Source of the DNA: [Eubacterium] eligens ATCC 27750
GTDB lineage: Bacteria > Bacillota > Clostridia > Lachnospirales > Lachnospiraceae
Length of the DNA stretch: 64,000 nucleotides
Direction: 5' to 3'
NCBI RefSeq assembly: GCF_000146185.1
Contig: NC_012780.1
Location: 62,001 to 126,000, forward strand
In this document: piece by piece, positions 1-8,753 of the stretch
Numbering within the stretch: the first letter of the stretch is position 1
How the letters are laid out: each line of letters opens with the position of its first letter
Notes under the pieces: generated by a model
Database searches by the model: none
Told to the model about the DNA's origin: nothing
What the model saw: only the letters and a program-made list of their open reading frames with translations
Position numbers and translations under genes: made by a program

Positions 1-848
1 AGAGTATATTCGCCATCCTCTAATCCTGTTGCTCTCATGCTGTCACTGATTAGTATTATGCGTCCCGCACCCAACATAGCAAATGTTGCCCGTATTACTG
101 ATGGATGAATATGAACTCCATCACATATCAGTTCTGCATGACATTGATATGAATCTCTTATTGCACCTATAACACCAGGCTTTCTATGATTCATAGGGGG
201 CATTGCATTGTATAAATGTGTTGCATGAGTTGCACCATGTTGAATTGCCTCCATCGCAGTATCATAATCTGCTGCTGTATGAGCAATCGACACCACAACA
301 TTATCTTTTACTTTATCTATGAAATTCATCGCACCCGGCTCTTCTGGTGCAATATCAACAATCTTTATTAAATCATGTGCAGCTTTCTGGAGTTCACAGA
401 AATACTCATAATTACAATGCATAATATTCTCTGCTGCCTGTGCACCCTTTTTTTGTGGACTTATAAAAGGTCCCTCCATATTAATTCCTACCAGATGGGC
501 TCCACCATTATATAAATACTCTCCGGCATTCTTCATAACTTCAACAAGTTCTTCCTTAGCTATCGTCATGGTTGCCGGACATATACTCGTCACTCCGACA
601 GAAGCCTCATACCGCGAAATTATATCAAGTGCCTCTTTAGTTCCATCACACATATCTGCGCCTTTGCATCCATGAAAATGAATGTCAACAAGTCCTGGAA
701 TCATCTTAAGTCCTGTAGCATCTACAACTTCATCGCCAACATAATTATGTACATCCAGCACTTTGGTGAATGTACCGTTATCTACAACGACATCTCCCTT
801 AACAAATACATTGTCCTGTGTATAAACATCAGCATTCTTTATAATCAT
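1..848 (-). CDS. nagA: N-acetylglucosamine-6-phosphate deacetylase (3' end outside window)
   Basis: Cytosolic enzyme that removes acetate from GlcNAc-6-phosphate, giving glucosamine-6-phosphate for NagB. Translating the minus strand from ATG at 848 gives MIIKNADVYTQ, then the amidohydrolase metal motif VDIHFHG, the substrate-loop motif THLYNAMPP and the late catalytic ISDSMRATG. About 282 codons are present of the roughly 380 usual; the C-terminus lies beyond the left edge. The start has a purine-rich site (GAAGGTTGAG). nagB ends 36 nt upstream on the same strand, so the two are probably one operon. Confidence 0.93.
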   Translation of the reverse strand, partial: MIIKNADVYTQDNVFVKGDVVVDNGTFTKVLDVHNYVGDEVVDATGLKMIPGLVDIHFHGCKGADMCDGTKEALDIISRYEASVGVTSICPATMTIAKEELVEVMKNAGEYLYNGGAHLVGINMEGPFISPQKKGAQAAENIMHCNYEYFCELQKAAHDLIKIVDIAPEEPGAMNFIDKVKDNVVVSIAHTAADYDTAMEAIQHGATHATHLYNAMPPMNHRKPGVIGAIRDSYQCHAELICDGVHIHPSVIRATFAMLGAGRIILISDSMRATGLEDGEYT

Positions 849-884
849 ATGTTCTCAACCTTCTATCCACCAAGTTAATAAGCT

Positions 885-1613
885 TTAGTAAATCTTACTA
901 AGAGCTGCTTCATCTGCTACCAGTGTTACATCATTATGCAGCTGCAAAACTGATGCAGGAACATATGGTGTAATATGTCCAAAAAAGGCTTCTTTCACAA
1001 TCTGTGCTTTATCTTCCCCACTTGCAACAACCAGAATCTTCTTTGCCTGCATTATTGTCTTGATTCCCATTGTGTATGCCTGTCTTGGAACGTCTTCTGC
1101 TGATTCAAAAAATCTCTTGTTAGCTTCTATTGTAGATTCTGTTAAATCAACACAATGAACCTGTTTTTCAAATGAATCTGATGGTTCATTAAATCCTATG
1201 TGTCCATTATGGCCTATTCCTAGAAGTTGTAAATCAATACCTCCAAGAGACTTAATCAGTTCAGAATATCTGTTACATTCTTTTTCCGAATCCTGCTCCA
1301 TTCCATTAGGAATATGAGTATTCTCAACTGATATATTCACATTATCAAATAAATTCTTATGCATAAAATAATAATAACTCTGATCATTGTCCTGACTGAG
1401 TCCCTTATACTCATCAAGATTAACAGTCTTAACTGCTGAAAAATCCAAGTCACCTTTTTTATACCATTCTACTAACTGCTTATATAACCCAACTGGCGTT
1501 GAACCAGTCGCAAGTCCAAGTACACATTCTGGCTTCATAATAATCTGTGCTGATATAATATTAGCTGCCTTTCTACTCATATCAGCATAATCTTTTGCTT
1601 TGTATATTTTCAT
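885..1613 (-). CDS. nagB: glucosamine-6-phosphate deaminase
   Basis: Converts glucosamine-6-phosphate to fructose-6-phosphate and ammonia, the last step in feeding amino sugars into glycolysis. The 242-residue protein has the family hallmarks: LGLATGSTPVGLY phosphate loop, VNLDEYKGL with the catalytic Asp, GIGHNGHIGFNEP with the active-site His, and a late TMGIKTIM. Length matches the family (about 240). I use ATG 1613 (MKIYKAKDY), preceded by GGAG at 9 nt; one more upstream GTG is in frame. It is followed directly by nagA. Confidence 0.95.
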   Translation of the reverse strand: MKIYKAKDYADMSRKAANIISAQIIMKPECVLGLATGSTPVGLYKQLVEWYKKGDLDFSAVKTVNLDEYKGLSQDNDQSYYYFMHKNLFDNVNISVENTHIPNGMEQDSEKECNRYSELIKSLGGIDLQLLGIGHNGHIGFNEPSDSFEKQVHCVDLTESTIEANKRFFESAEDVPRQAYTMGIKTIMQAKKILVVASGEDKAQIVKEAFFGHITPYVPASVLQLHNDVTLVADEAALSKIY

Positions 1614-1853
1614 CACTTATCACTCCATTTCACATATTCTACCATCTCAGATTCTAATAATAAACATTCCCCAGATATACAAATATTTATTATATTAACT
1701 AAAATGTACTGATTTTCATATATTAAATTGTCGTTCGCTTTATTATGTTTACATATTAACAATTTTTTAACAATATGTCCAGCATTATTTGTCACATTTT
1801 AATAAAATATGTATTTTTATTAAAACATTGCAGATAAAAAAGGCAATAAAAAA

Positions 1854-1896
1854 GACTAACCAGCCAGTGTAATTTATAATACAACGCTGATTAGTC
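1854..1896 (-). terminator. intrinsic terminator after lgt
   Basis: On the minus strand an 11-bp stem (GACTAATCAGC with GCTGGTTAGTC, one G-U) encloses a 21-nt loop and is followed by six T. It lies 14 nt past the lgt stop codon and ends the lgt transcript before nagB. Confidence 0.85.
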
Positions 1897-1909
1897 CATA
1901 TTAGTATTT

Positions 1910-2722
1910 CTATCTGTCCGCATTTTTCAACTTATGATTAACAGCCATCGCAACCACACCAAGTAACACAATGAAAAGAGAGATAAACTGCGATGTAGAG
2001 AATATTCCGACCTCACCTCTGTAATCGTTTCTTAAGAACTCAATTGCAAATCTTCCAAGTCCGTAAGTTATGCAATATAAGAATCCAATATTACCTGCTG
2101 CCATATGCTTTCCGGTAGTTTCCTTACCGTCAGCCTTGCGCTTCATAACAGCAGTATAAGAAAACTTAGCTGCTATTATCATAAGAAACGCCATATTAAG
2201 AAAATCTGCCCCCGATGATATAAGCTGTGTAGGAATCAGTTTAACTCCTGATGGTGCAAGTGAACCAGCCGGGAAAACAACTCCCCAGGCTGCGTCTGTC
2301 TGTCTTCCGTAACAGCAGCCTGCAAGGAAGCAGCCGATTCGTCCAAAGCCCTGTGCCAACGCAATCTCAGGCATTAACAGATCAAAGTACTCAAGGAATG
2401 ATAACTTCTTAATCTTTACATATATAAGGTTACACAGCACACCTGCAATAAGTCCGCCATAGACAACGAATCCCGATGAGCCAAGCACGCACATAGGATC
2501 TTTTATAAAATCCTTAAAGCTCACTATTATATACAACAGCTTTGCTCCAAGAAATCCTGAAATTCCCGCAATTATCGCAATATCAATAAGAGCCTCTTCT
2601 TTCATCCCCATCTTCTTAGCCCTGTACTCACCAACAAGCAGTGCCAGCACAAAACCTATACCAATCATCAATCCATAACCATGAATTACGAACTTTCCTA
2701 TATGAAATAAATCTGTCTTCAT
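1910..2722 (-). CDS. lgt: prolipoprotein diacylglyceryl transferase
   Basis: Membrane enzyme that moves diacylglycerol from phosphatidylglycerol to the lipobox cysteine of prolipoproteins; several lipoproteins in this window (17807, 35966, 59497) are possible substrates. The sequence shows HGYGLMIGIGF near the N-terminus, GFVVYGGLIAG, the family signature GRIGCFLAGCCYG, PTQL and a C-terminal GRFAIEFLRND, with about seven hydrophobic segments. I chose ATG 2722 (MKTDLFHIGKF) because GAAAGGAAG lies just ahead; an in-frame Met eight codons earlier lacks such a site. It sits 37 nt after a cysteine-cluster gene, probably cotranscribed. Confidence 0.93.
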   Translation of the reverse strand: MKTDLFHIGKFVIHGYGLMIGIGFVLALLVGEYRAKKMGMKEEALIDIAIIAGISGFLGAKLLYIIVSFKDFIKDPMCVLGSSGFVVYGGLIAGVLCNLIYVKIKKLSFLEYFDLLMPEIALAQGFGRIGCFLAGCCYGRQTDAAWGVVFPAGSLAPSGVKLIPTQLISSGADFLNMAFLMIIAAKFSYTAVMKRKADGKETTGKHMAAGNIGFLYCITYGLGRFAIEFLRNDYRGEVGIFSTSQFISLFIVLLGVVAMAVNHKLKNADR

Positions 2723-2759
2723 AAAATCAATCTTCCTTTCTGTCACCTGTGAACCAATC

Positions 2760-3440
2760 CTACATCAGTCCCAGCTTTTCCTTAGCCATCGCAAGTCTTC
2801 TGTCAAATTCTGCATAAAATGCCTTATCATCAGCGCATCCGGCATATGTCGTCATATAGAACACTCTTAGGTTAAATGTATTAAGAATCTTCACATTATT
2901 CTCTGAAAGTCCCGGCAGCGCCGCCTGAAGCAGCTTCACATACTCATGCCATCTGACAATATAAGAATCATACTCCGCAAGTCCCTCAATGCCAAGCCAT
3001 TTTTTCAGTTTAATCTTCGAAAGATTATCCTTATTACACTCGCCCTTCTGCACAATATATTTAAAATGTGTCTCATCCTCCCAGTATCTTCCAAGTGGGA
3101 ACATTCTGCATATTCCCGGTCTTATCGTATGTATATTGCACAGATTATCTTCACGAAGAAAAGCACATCTTCCGTCTGATTTCTGCATTTTTAAATTAGG
3201 CATAATAATACCATCCACAACATTTAACTCAAGCTCGTTCATCGTAAGCTGTTCAAATGTTTTCCCTAATCCGGTTGTGAGCTTGTAACAGTCATATGGG
3301 TCAATCACAATCGTACTTCCCATATTCTGGCAGCATACAGTCTGACAGCCCTTACACGAGTTAGTATCAACGCGCACAAGGTCATTCTCAGTATACAGCT
3401 TACCATCCGATATATCTTCTAATGAAACATTTCTTAACAT
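2760..3440 (-). CDS. YkgJ-like cysteine-cluster protein
   Basis: A 226-residue cytosolic protein of the YkgJ/UPF0153 type, thought to bind zinc or an Fe-S cluster; the reaction is not known. The ligands are visible as CKGCQTVCCQN near residue 29, CAFLREDNLCNIHTIRPGICRMFP in mid-protein and a later GEC, which is the usual spacing. The C-terminal third is a longer helical extension than in minimal members. It is the first gene of a likely two-gene unit with lgt. The start ATG at 3440 has a weak upstream site (AAAGGATTGAATA). Confidence 0.8.
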   Translation of the reverse strand: MLRNVSLEDISDGKLYTENDLVRVDTNSCKGCQTVCCQNMGSTIVIDPYDCYKLTTGLGKTFEQLTMNELELNVVDGIIMPNLKMQKSDGRCAFLREDNLCNIHTIRPGICRMFPLGRYWEDETHFKYIVQKGECNKDNLSKIKLKKWLGIEGLAEYDSYIVRWHEYVKLLQAALPGLSENNVKILNTFNLRVFYMTTYAGCADDKAFYAEFDRRLAMAKEKLGLM

Positions 3441-3560
3441 TATTCAATCCTTTCAAATGTGTACAAAAGATTATAAATCTTCACGCACATATTTACTTCA
3501 CATGTAACTATAGTAAAAAATATGTATCAAATCAAGAACATTTTACTCCCATTTTTCGCC

Positions 3561-3582
3561 AGAATGTGCTAAAATACATTCT
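3561..3582 (+). promoter_or_regulatory. extended -10 promoter inside a palindromic operator
   Basis: TGCTAAAAT at 3567-3575 is an extended -10 element (TG-n-TAAAAT) for the sugar kinase. It is exactly enclosed by the inverted repeat AGAATGT ... ACATTCT (3561-3567 and 3576-3582). A palindrome centred on a -10 box is typical of a repressor operator; the regulator is not identified. Confidence 0.5.
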
Positions 3583-3629
3583 TGTATATTTATTTTAGGA
3601 AATCTGATATTGAGAAAGGATTAAGAAAA

Positions 3630-4637
3630 ATGAAAGATAAGATTGTTACATTTGGTGAAATTATGCTTCGTCTCTCTCCTGAGAACAACGCAAGATTTAC
3701 TCAGTGCAATGCATTTGAGGCTGTTTATGGAGGTGGAGAAGCCAATACTGCTGTGTCCCTTGCTAACTTTGATGTTGATGCTAATTATGTAACAAAGCTT
3801 CCAAAACATATAATCGGACAGGCTGCAATCAACTCACTCCGTCAGTACGGCGTAGGCGTAGACCATATCGTGCGTGGCGGCGACCAGATTGGTATCTACT
3901 TCCTTGAGAAGAAGACAAGCCAGCGTCCAACTAACGTTATCTATAACAGAGCAGGTTCTGCATTTGCGCTTGCTACTGCTGATGACTTTAATTGGGACGA
4001 AATATTTGACGGTGCAACATGGTTCCATTTTTCAGGAATCACACCTGCAATCTCTGATGAGATGACTAATATCTGTATCACAGCCTGCCAGAAGGCTAAG
4101 GAAAAAGGCATGACTGTAAGCTGTGACTTAAACTACAGAAGCAAGCTCTGGTCAAGCGAAAAGGCATGTGAGGCAATGTCTCGTATATGCCAGTATGTTG
4201 ATGTATGTATCGCTAACGAAGATGACGCTATCGGTATCTTCTCTATGAATCCTGCCGATGCTAATGGCGAGGAGAAAAATGCTTACATTGCCAAGGAACT
4301 TATGAAGAAATTCCCATTCAAGATGGTTGCTTCAGTATGGAGAACAGAAACTTCTATCACAACATTTAAGCTCCAGTCAATGATTTACACAGAAGGCAAG
4401 GCTTACTACAGCAAGGAATTCTTCATGCACATTCTTGACTACATCGGTGCCGGAGATGCTTACTGCGCTGGTCTTATCTACAGCCTTATCAACAACTTTG
4501 ACCCTCAGAAGGCAGTTGAATTCTCTAACGCTGCAAGCTGCTTAAAGCACACTGTAAGTGGAGATTACAACTTAGTTACAGTTGACGAAGTTATGAAGCT
4601 CGCTTTCTCTGACGCTGGTAACGAAGTTCAGAGATAA
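3630..4637 (+). CDS. kdgK: 2-keto-3-deoxygluconate kinase-like PfkB sugar kinase
   Basis: PfkB/ribokinase-family kinase; closest by eye to KDG kinase, which phosphorylates 2-keto-3-deoxygluconate from pectin or uronate breakdown. The 335-residue protein has the N-terminal FGEIMLRLSP, a YGGGEANTAVSLA substrate loop, FHFSGITPAIS and the catalytic GAGDAYCAGLIYSL near the C-terminus. I use ATG 3630, with GAGAAAGG upstream, rather than the in-frame ATG at 3582, which overlaps the promoter palindrome. It stands alone, without kdgA beside it, so the exact substrate is inferred. A strong hairpin terminator follows. Confidence 0.8.
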   Translation: MKDKIVTFGEIMLRLSPENNARFTQCNAFEAVYGGGEANTAVSLANFDVDANYVTKLPKHIIGQAAINSLRQYGVGVDHIVRGGDQIGIYFLEKKTSQRPTNVIYNRAGSAFALATADDFNWDEIFDGATWFHFSGITPAISDEMTNICITACQKAKEKGMTVSCDLNYRSKLWSSEKACEAMSRICQYVDVCIANEDDAIGIFSMNPADANGEEKNAYIAKELMKKFPFKMVASVWRTETSITTFKLQSMIYTEGKAYYSKEFFMHILDYIGAGDAYCAGLIYSLINNFDPQKAVEFSNAASCLKHTVSGDYNLVTVDEVMKLAFSDAGNEVQR

Positions 4638-4661
4638 TTTTATTATTCATATAAAAAACTT

Positions 4662-4700
4662 AAAGGCAGTTAATCTCTCATATAAGGATTAACTGCCTTT
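4662..4700. terminator. bidirectional terminator between convergent genes
   Basis: A perfect 14-bp stem (AAAGGCAGTTAATC with its complement) with an 11-nt loop lies between the sugar kinase (plus) and the sensor kinase (minus). It has TTTT on the plus side and a TTTTTT run on the minus side, so it can serve both. Confidence 0.88.
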
Positions 4701-4705
4701 TAAAA

Positions 4706-5962
4706 TTATAAATATAACAATACTACTACCTTGAATCTGTTCGACTCATGCTCTGTCATCATATATCCACTGTATTTTTCTGTTATCTTCTTCACATTAG
4801 AAAGACCAAAGCCATGTCCCTGACCTTTATGACTTATAAATCTTTCTCCATCTTTATTAACATTACCTGCAAATGTATTAACAACTTCTATTCTTAGCAG
4901 ACCTTCTATGTATTCTAACACAGCTTCTATCTGTAATTCTTGTCCTGCTTCTCCACTCACATTTTCCATTGCATTATCAAGAAGATTTCCTAAAATTACA
5001 TTCATATCAAAGCTACTGATTTCAAGGTCTGTAGGAATTTTCAATATAACAGAAAAGTTAACATTATTCATTTCCTGCTTAATTTTCTGAGCATAATAAT
5101 TAAGTATGCCATCAAATACTGAATTCCCTGTCGAAGCAACTTTCTCTATATTATCCATGCTGTCAGACATTTCATCAAGATATCTTATAATATCAGTATC
5201 CGTATTCTTGTCAGCAAGCGAATATATTTCTCTTATGTGATGCTTCATATCATGCCGTAAAGCTTGTACCTGCCTGTCCTGTTCCACATTAGCCCTGAGT
5301 TCTGATTCATATATTGCAATCTGCTCTCTTAGCAGAACATTATCTTGCATAAAAATATATCTATCCAGCATCGATGTGTAAAAATAATATAGTATAAGAT
5401 TTACCGCTATCATAACTATAATAACTGTTAATGCTGTCACTCTTGAAATTTCATTATCATTAAGCAGCACATATGCAACACATATACTCATGAGAACAAT
5501 CAATAATAAAAACGCCCATTGTCCTGAGAATTCTTCCCTATTTCTCTTCCTGTATATATTTCTCAATATGACTACAAATGCATAAAACATTACCACTGAC
5601 AGGAATGAACTAAACAATACATAATTACTGCTGCTAGGTGCCTCCATCAATGCAAATCCGGCAAGCATATCCATCGCGCAGCTCACCCCAAAGCACATCA
5701 CGGTATGCAAAATTTTCTTTTTCAGAGTGCCTTCATGTACTGCGGCAATAATAAACATTCCTATAATAGTAGATATAATATTTATCAGGCTATTATGAAA
5801 TCCAAGATAACAGCCTGTAGTAATAATATATGAGACTGCACCTGCAATAACCTTCTTATACAAATGCACTTTTTCAAAAAATATCTGAAAATACTCTATT
5901 ATTAATATTACCCTTACCAATTCCATAACAACAGATATTAATATATCCTGTATTGAATCCAT
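4706..5962 (-). CDS. Agr-type GHKL sensor histidine kinase
   Basis: Membrane receptor kinase of the AgrC/HPK10 class, expected to sense the processed autoinducing peptide and phosphorylate the adjacent response regulator. Roughly the first 200 residues form six to seven membrane helices. A short coiled linker follows, then LRHDMKHHIREI with phospho-acceptor His237. The ATP-binding part has the N-box MNVILGNLLDNAMENV and the G-box GQGHGFGLSNVKKI. Its start overlaps the regulator stop by one base (ATGA), implying translational coupling. It is the last gene of the ten-gene block. Confidence 0.88.
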   Translation of the reverse strand: MDSIQDILISVVMELVRVILIIEYFQIFFEKVHLYKKVIAGAVSYIITTGCYLGFHNSLINIISTIIGMFIIAAVHEGTLKKKILHTVMCFGVSCAMDMLAGFALMEAPSSSNYVLFSSFLSVVMFYAFVVILRNIYRKRNREEFSGQWAFLLLIVLMSICVAYVLLNDNEISRVTALTVIIVMIAVNLILYYFYTSMLDRYIFMQDNVLLREQIAIYESELRANVEQDRQVQALRHDMKHHIREIYSLADKNTDTDIIRYLDEMSDSMDNIEKVASTGNSVFDGILNYYAQKIKQEMNNVNFSVILKIPTDLEISSFDMNVILGNLLDNAMENVSGEAGQELQIEAVLEYIEGLLRIEVVNTFAGNVNKDGERFISHKGQGHGFGLSNVKKITEKYSGYMMTEHESNRFKVVVLLYL

Positions 5963-6684
5963 TACTTTCCTCCATATATTCTGAACTGTGCCATATTCCT
6001 ACTGAATGTCTCCCTGTATGCCTTACTGATATTAATATTTTCACCATTACTCATAACAATATATTCTATATGAAATTCACTTACATGATTAATATTGACA
6101 ATATATGACTTACCAACCGGTACAAAAAAAGCAGGTAAATCATTAATAATATCTGATAATTTACCTACATATTCATCCATTCCATCTGATTTAATTATCT
6201 GCACATGCTTTCTGTCACTTTGAAAATAACATATATCATTAAACCGAATTCCTATCTGATCACCTCTCTTTTTAAAGAAAAACATGTCCGAATTTTTCAT
6301 ATACATATCCATTAAATCGTCAAGAATTTTATATAGTCTGTCCTTGTTAAACGGTTTTTCAAGGAATTCATATGGATGAATTTTAAATAGCTGCATAGCA
6401 TAATCGATTGCAGATGACATATAAATAATATTCATATATTTATCTTTTATATGTTCTCTTATATATACTCCAGCTTCAATCCCATCAATGCCTGGCATTC
6501 TAATATCTAGAAATAAAATATCTATATCAACTTTATTCTTCAGTTCCTTTATAAATGTATCTGAGGAATCCCATATATATATCTGACATTTGTAATTATG
6601 CCATCTCATATAATCATGTATTGCCATCTCAAGCCAAGAACATGTTGACATTTCATCATCACATATTCCAATCCGGTACTCCAT
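5962..6684 (-). CDS. LytTR-family response regulator (AgrA-like)
   Basis: DNA-binding regulator. Residues 1-125 form a receiver with acidic residues CDDE at 8-11, phospho-acceptor Asp60 in FLDIRMPGIDG, and a late EKPF Lys. Residues 140-240 match a LytTR domain (ICYFQSDRKHVQII, then FVPVGKSYIVNINHV). Its length (240) is that of AgrA. The gene begins 4 nt after agrB stops. The likely targets are promoters of this block, but I found no clean pair of LytTR direct repeats upstream of 12141. Confidence 0.9.
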   Translation of the reverse strand: MEYRIGICDDEMSTCSWLEMAIHDYMRWHNYKCQIYIWDSSDTFIKELKNKVDIDILFLDIRMPGIDGIEAGVYIREHIKDKYMNIIYMSSAIDYAMQLFKIHPYEFLEKPFNKDRLYKILDDLMDMYMKNSDMFFFKKRGDQIGIRFNDICYFQSDRKHVQIIKSDGMDEYVGKLSDIINDLPAFFVPVGKSYIVNINHVSEFHIEYIVMSNGENINISKAYRETFSRNMAQFRIYGGK

Positions 6685-6688
6685 AAGG

Positions 6689-7252
6689 TTATCTCCGTTC
6701 GTCTATTTTATTACTAATATAACCCATAATACATAAAATGGCAACCAATTCTACAGAGTTAAATATCACAAACGAATAGTCGTACCTATGTGCAACCATT
6801 AATATAGTAAATATTAACATATCTATAAGTAACATCATTCTGGTTCTGTTTTTAAAATGCATTTTGGCAGCAGTATCCAATGGATTATTTCTATTTTCCA
6901 CTGGTGCTAATAATATAATAATAAATGCACTTATAAACATTCCTAATATTTGCCACATTGTCCAAATATTAACATATTTAAGAAGAAGCAATTCTAAAGC
7001 ATATATAACAGTAGACATTACCGCACATGATATTCTACTCCGGGTATGATATCCTCCTGCATATTGTCTCAACGGCATAAGTGTAACCAGAAATATCATT
7101 GCACGCCAAAAACACCCTGCAAATATTGCAAGCATAACTGCAACAATTATCTCAATAATTACTGTTTTTAACATATCAAGTCCAAACACTATAACAGATT
7201 CTTCTATATCATTTTTACTATTGTTATTTTTTATAAATTCCAGTGTTTTCAT
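6689..7252 (-). CDS. agrB: AgrB-like peptide-processing membrane protease
   Basis: Integral membrane cysteine protease that cleaves the AgrD C-terminal tail and forms the thiolactone ring. The 187-residue protein has about five membrane helices and the diagnostic MPLRQYAGGYHTRSRISC: catalytic His69 and Cys76, seven residues apart as in Staphylococcus AgrB. It follows the ABC ATPase by 10 nt and precedes the regulator by 4 nt, so no agrD fits between agrB and the regulator, its usual place. The only AgrD-like ORF I see is 4.7 kb upstream at 12141. Confidence 0.92.
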   Translation of the reverse strand: MKTLEFIKNNNSKNDIEESVIVFGLDMLKTVIIEIIVAVMLAIFAGCFWRAMIFLVTLMPLRQYAGGYHTRSRISCAVMSTVIYALELLLLKYVNIWTMWQILGMFISAFIIILLAPVENRNNPLDTAAKMHFKNRTRMMLLIDMLIFTILMVAHRYDYSFVIFNSVELVAILCIMGYISNKIDERR

Positions 7253-7262
7253 TTGCCTTCAT

Positions 7263-7904
7263 TCACGCTTTCTCTTTGGCAACAATCCTGCCCTCGTAAA
7301 TCTCAATTATCTCATCAGACAGCATTTCAAGTTCTTCCTTATCATGACAGGCAATTATTATAAGTGCTCCTCTCTTTTTCTGCTCCTCAAGTATCTCATG
7401 AACCTGCTTTGCTCCTGCTTCATCAAGCGCATTTATTGGCTCATCAAGTATAATAATGTCTGGATTCTCCATATAGGCTGCAGCAATTCCTAGTTTCTGC
7501 TTCATTCCCAGTGAATATTTCCTGTATGTTCTTTTATCGTCAGGATCAAGTCCTACCTGACGGATTACTTTCTTTATATGTTCATCATCAACACGGTTCT
7601 GGATTGATGCAAGAACCTTAAGATTCTTAAATCCCGTATAATTACCTATGAATGCCGGATTCTCAATCAGCACTCCAACACTTTCCGGAAATGTCATATC
7701 CTTTCCAAGAATCTTTCCATCTATCTCAACAGTTCCTTCTGTCGCAGATATAAGACCGCATATAACTCTCATAAGCATTGTTTTTCCTGAGCCATTCTTT
7801 CCTTTAAATCCATACACTCTGCCACTTGTAAGTTCAAGATTAATATTATCAAGTACCTTTGCTTTCTTTATAACCTTTGACACATTTGTAAGCTTTATTA
7901 CCAT
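7263..7904 (-). CDS. ABC transporter ATP-binding protein
   Basis: Cytosolic ATPase subunit, presumably working with the membrane proteins encoded just upstream, for peptide export or self-protection. The 213-residue sequence has Walker A GKNGSGKT, a Q-loop region, the signature YSLGMKQKLGIA, Walker B IIILDEP and switch His in ACHDKEE. This single-domain form is typical of BcrA/LtrF-like bacteriocin-immunity systems. I chose ATG 7904 (MVIKLTNVSK), with GGAGG 8 nt upstream; an in-frame ATG at 7919 overlaps that site. It sits directly after the 275-residue membrane gene. Confidence 0.92.
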   Translation of the reverse strand: MVIKLTNVSKVIKKAKVLDNINLELTSGRVYGFKGKNGSGKTMLMRVICGLISATEGTVEIDGKILGKDMTFPESVGVLIENPAFIGNYTGFKNLKVLASIQNRVDDEHIKKVIRQVGLDPDDKRTYRKYSLGMKQKLGIAAAYMENPDIIILDEPINALDEAGAKQVHEILEEQKKRGALIIIACHDKEELEMLSDEIIEIYEGRIVAKEKA

Positions 7905-7919
7905 AACTACATCCTCCAA

Positions 7920-8747
7920 TCACAATATATCTTTTTTGCAGAAACGGATTCCACCTGACACAACCCCAGTTATTCCCGTCACAATTCCTGCCGCAATACT
8001 TTTCCATACATCCAGTCCATCCTGTAAACAAAGGCTGCTTCTTAATATCATGCTCCAGTTTCCCCAAAGCAACACACTGTTTGAAAATACTGACATTGCA
8101 TCTATTGATAGTACAACTGCCAGACCTATTACTGGCGATAAGTATTGTGATATTGCTGCCTGAAATAAGGTTATTCCAATTGACACCAGTATAGGAACTG
8201 TAAATATATATATAATCATACCATCTTCAACTATATATGTATTATTAAGTTCCAAAACCATACTTAATAAATCCATATGTAACTCCCCACTTAACCGATA
8301 ATTAATTAACGCAACTACAGCACTCACAACAAACAATAGTGTATATACCCCAATAACTAAACATATCATACTTAAGCATTTACTCAACCACCATGCCAAT
8401 TTGCTTTTAGTTCTTAATATTATAGCTTTACCGATACCATTTTGGTCATACTGTATATAATCAAGCGTCACTAATCCACATAAAAACTGAATTGACATCC
8501 ATGGAAATGGTATCTTTATATCTTTTATTTTTTCAGGAATAACATGCTCACATCCAGATAACATGTAAAATACATTATCAAGAAAATTCATATTTCCCGC
8601 TTCCGGAATTTTTTTATTAATTGAATCTGCTATATTGGTGGGAATCAGCATAAGTAATGTAATCATTATGAGAACTATAATATATCTGTATCTTTGCTGA
8701 TATATTGCTCTTTTTATATCCTGACTAAATATTTTTATAAAATTCAT
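7920..8747 (-). CDS. ABC-2-like membrane protein
   Basis: Unrecognised 275-residue integral membrane protein, probably a permease subunit partner of the ATPase downstream. A helix near residues 20-42 is followed by a hydrophilic region of about 50 residues, then five hydrophobic spans, the usual ABC-2 layout. Its last codon lies just ahead of the ATPase, whose ribosome site overlaps its stop, so translation is likely coupled. It starts 6 nt after the 256-residue gene. Sequence identity to named families is too weak to see by eye. Confidence 0.7.
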   Translation of the reverse strand: MNFIKIFSQDIKRAIYQQRYRYIIVLIMITLLMLIPTNIADSINKKIPEAGNMNFLDNVFYMLSGCEHVIPEKIKDIKIPFPWMSIQFLCGLVTLDYIQYDQNGIGKAIILRTKSKLAWWLSKCLSMICLVIGVYTLLFVVSAVVALINYRLSGELHMDLLSMVLELNNTYIVEDGMIIYIFTVPILVSIGITLFQAAISQYLSPVIGLAVVLSIDAMSVFSNSVLLWGNWSMILRSSLCLQDGLDVWKSIAAGIVTGITGVVSGGIRFCKKDIL

Positions 8748-8753
8748 ACCCAG

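Noticed and set aside
1613..1795. 60-codon minus-strand frame upstream of nagB
   Set aside because: It overlaps the nagB start, has no ribosome site, and its composition is that of AT-rich leader sequence.
7648..8163. 171-codon plus-strand frame
   Set aside because: Shadow of the ABC ATPase and permease genes, whose motifs are clear on the other strand.
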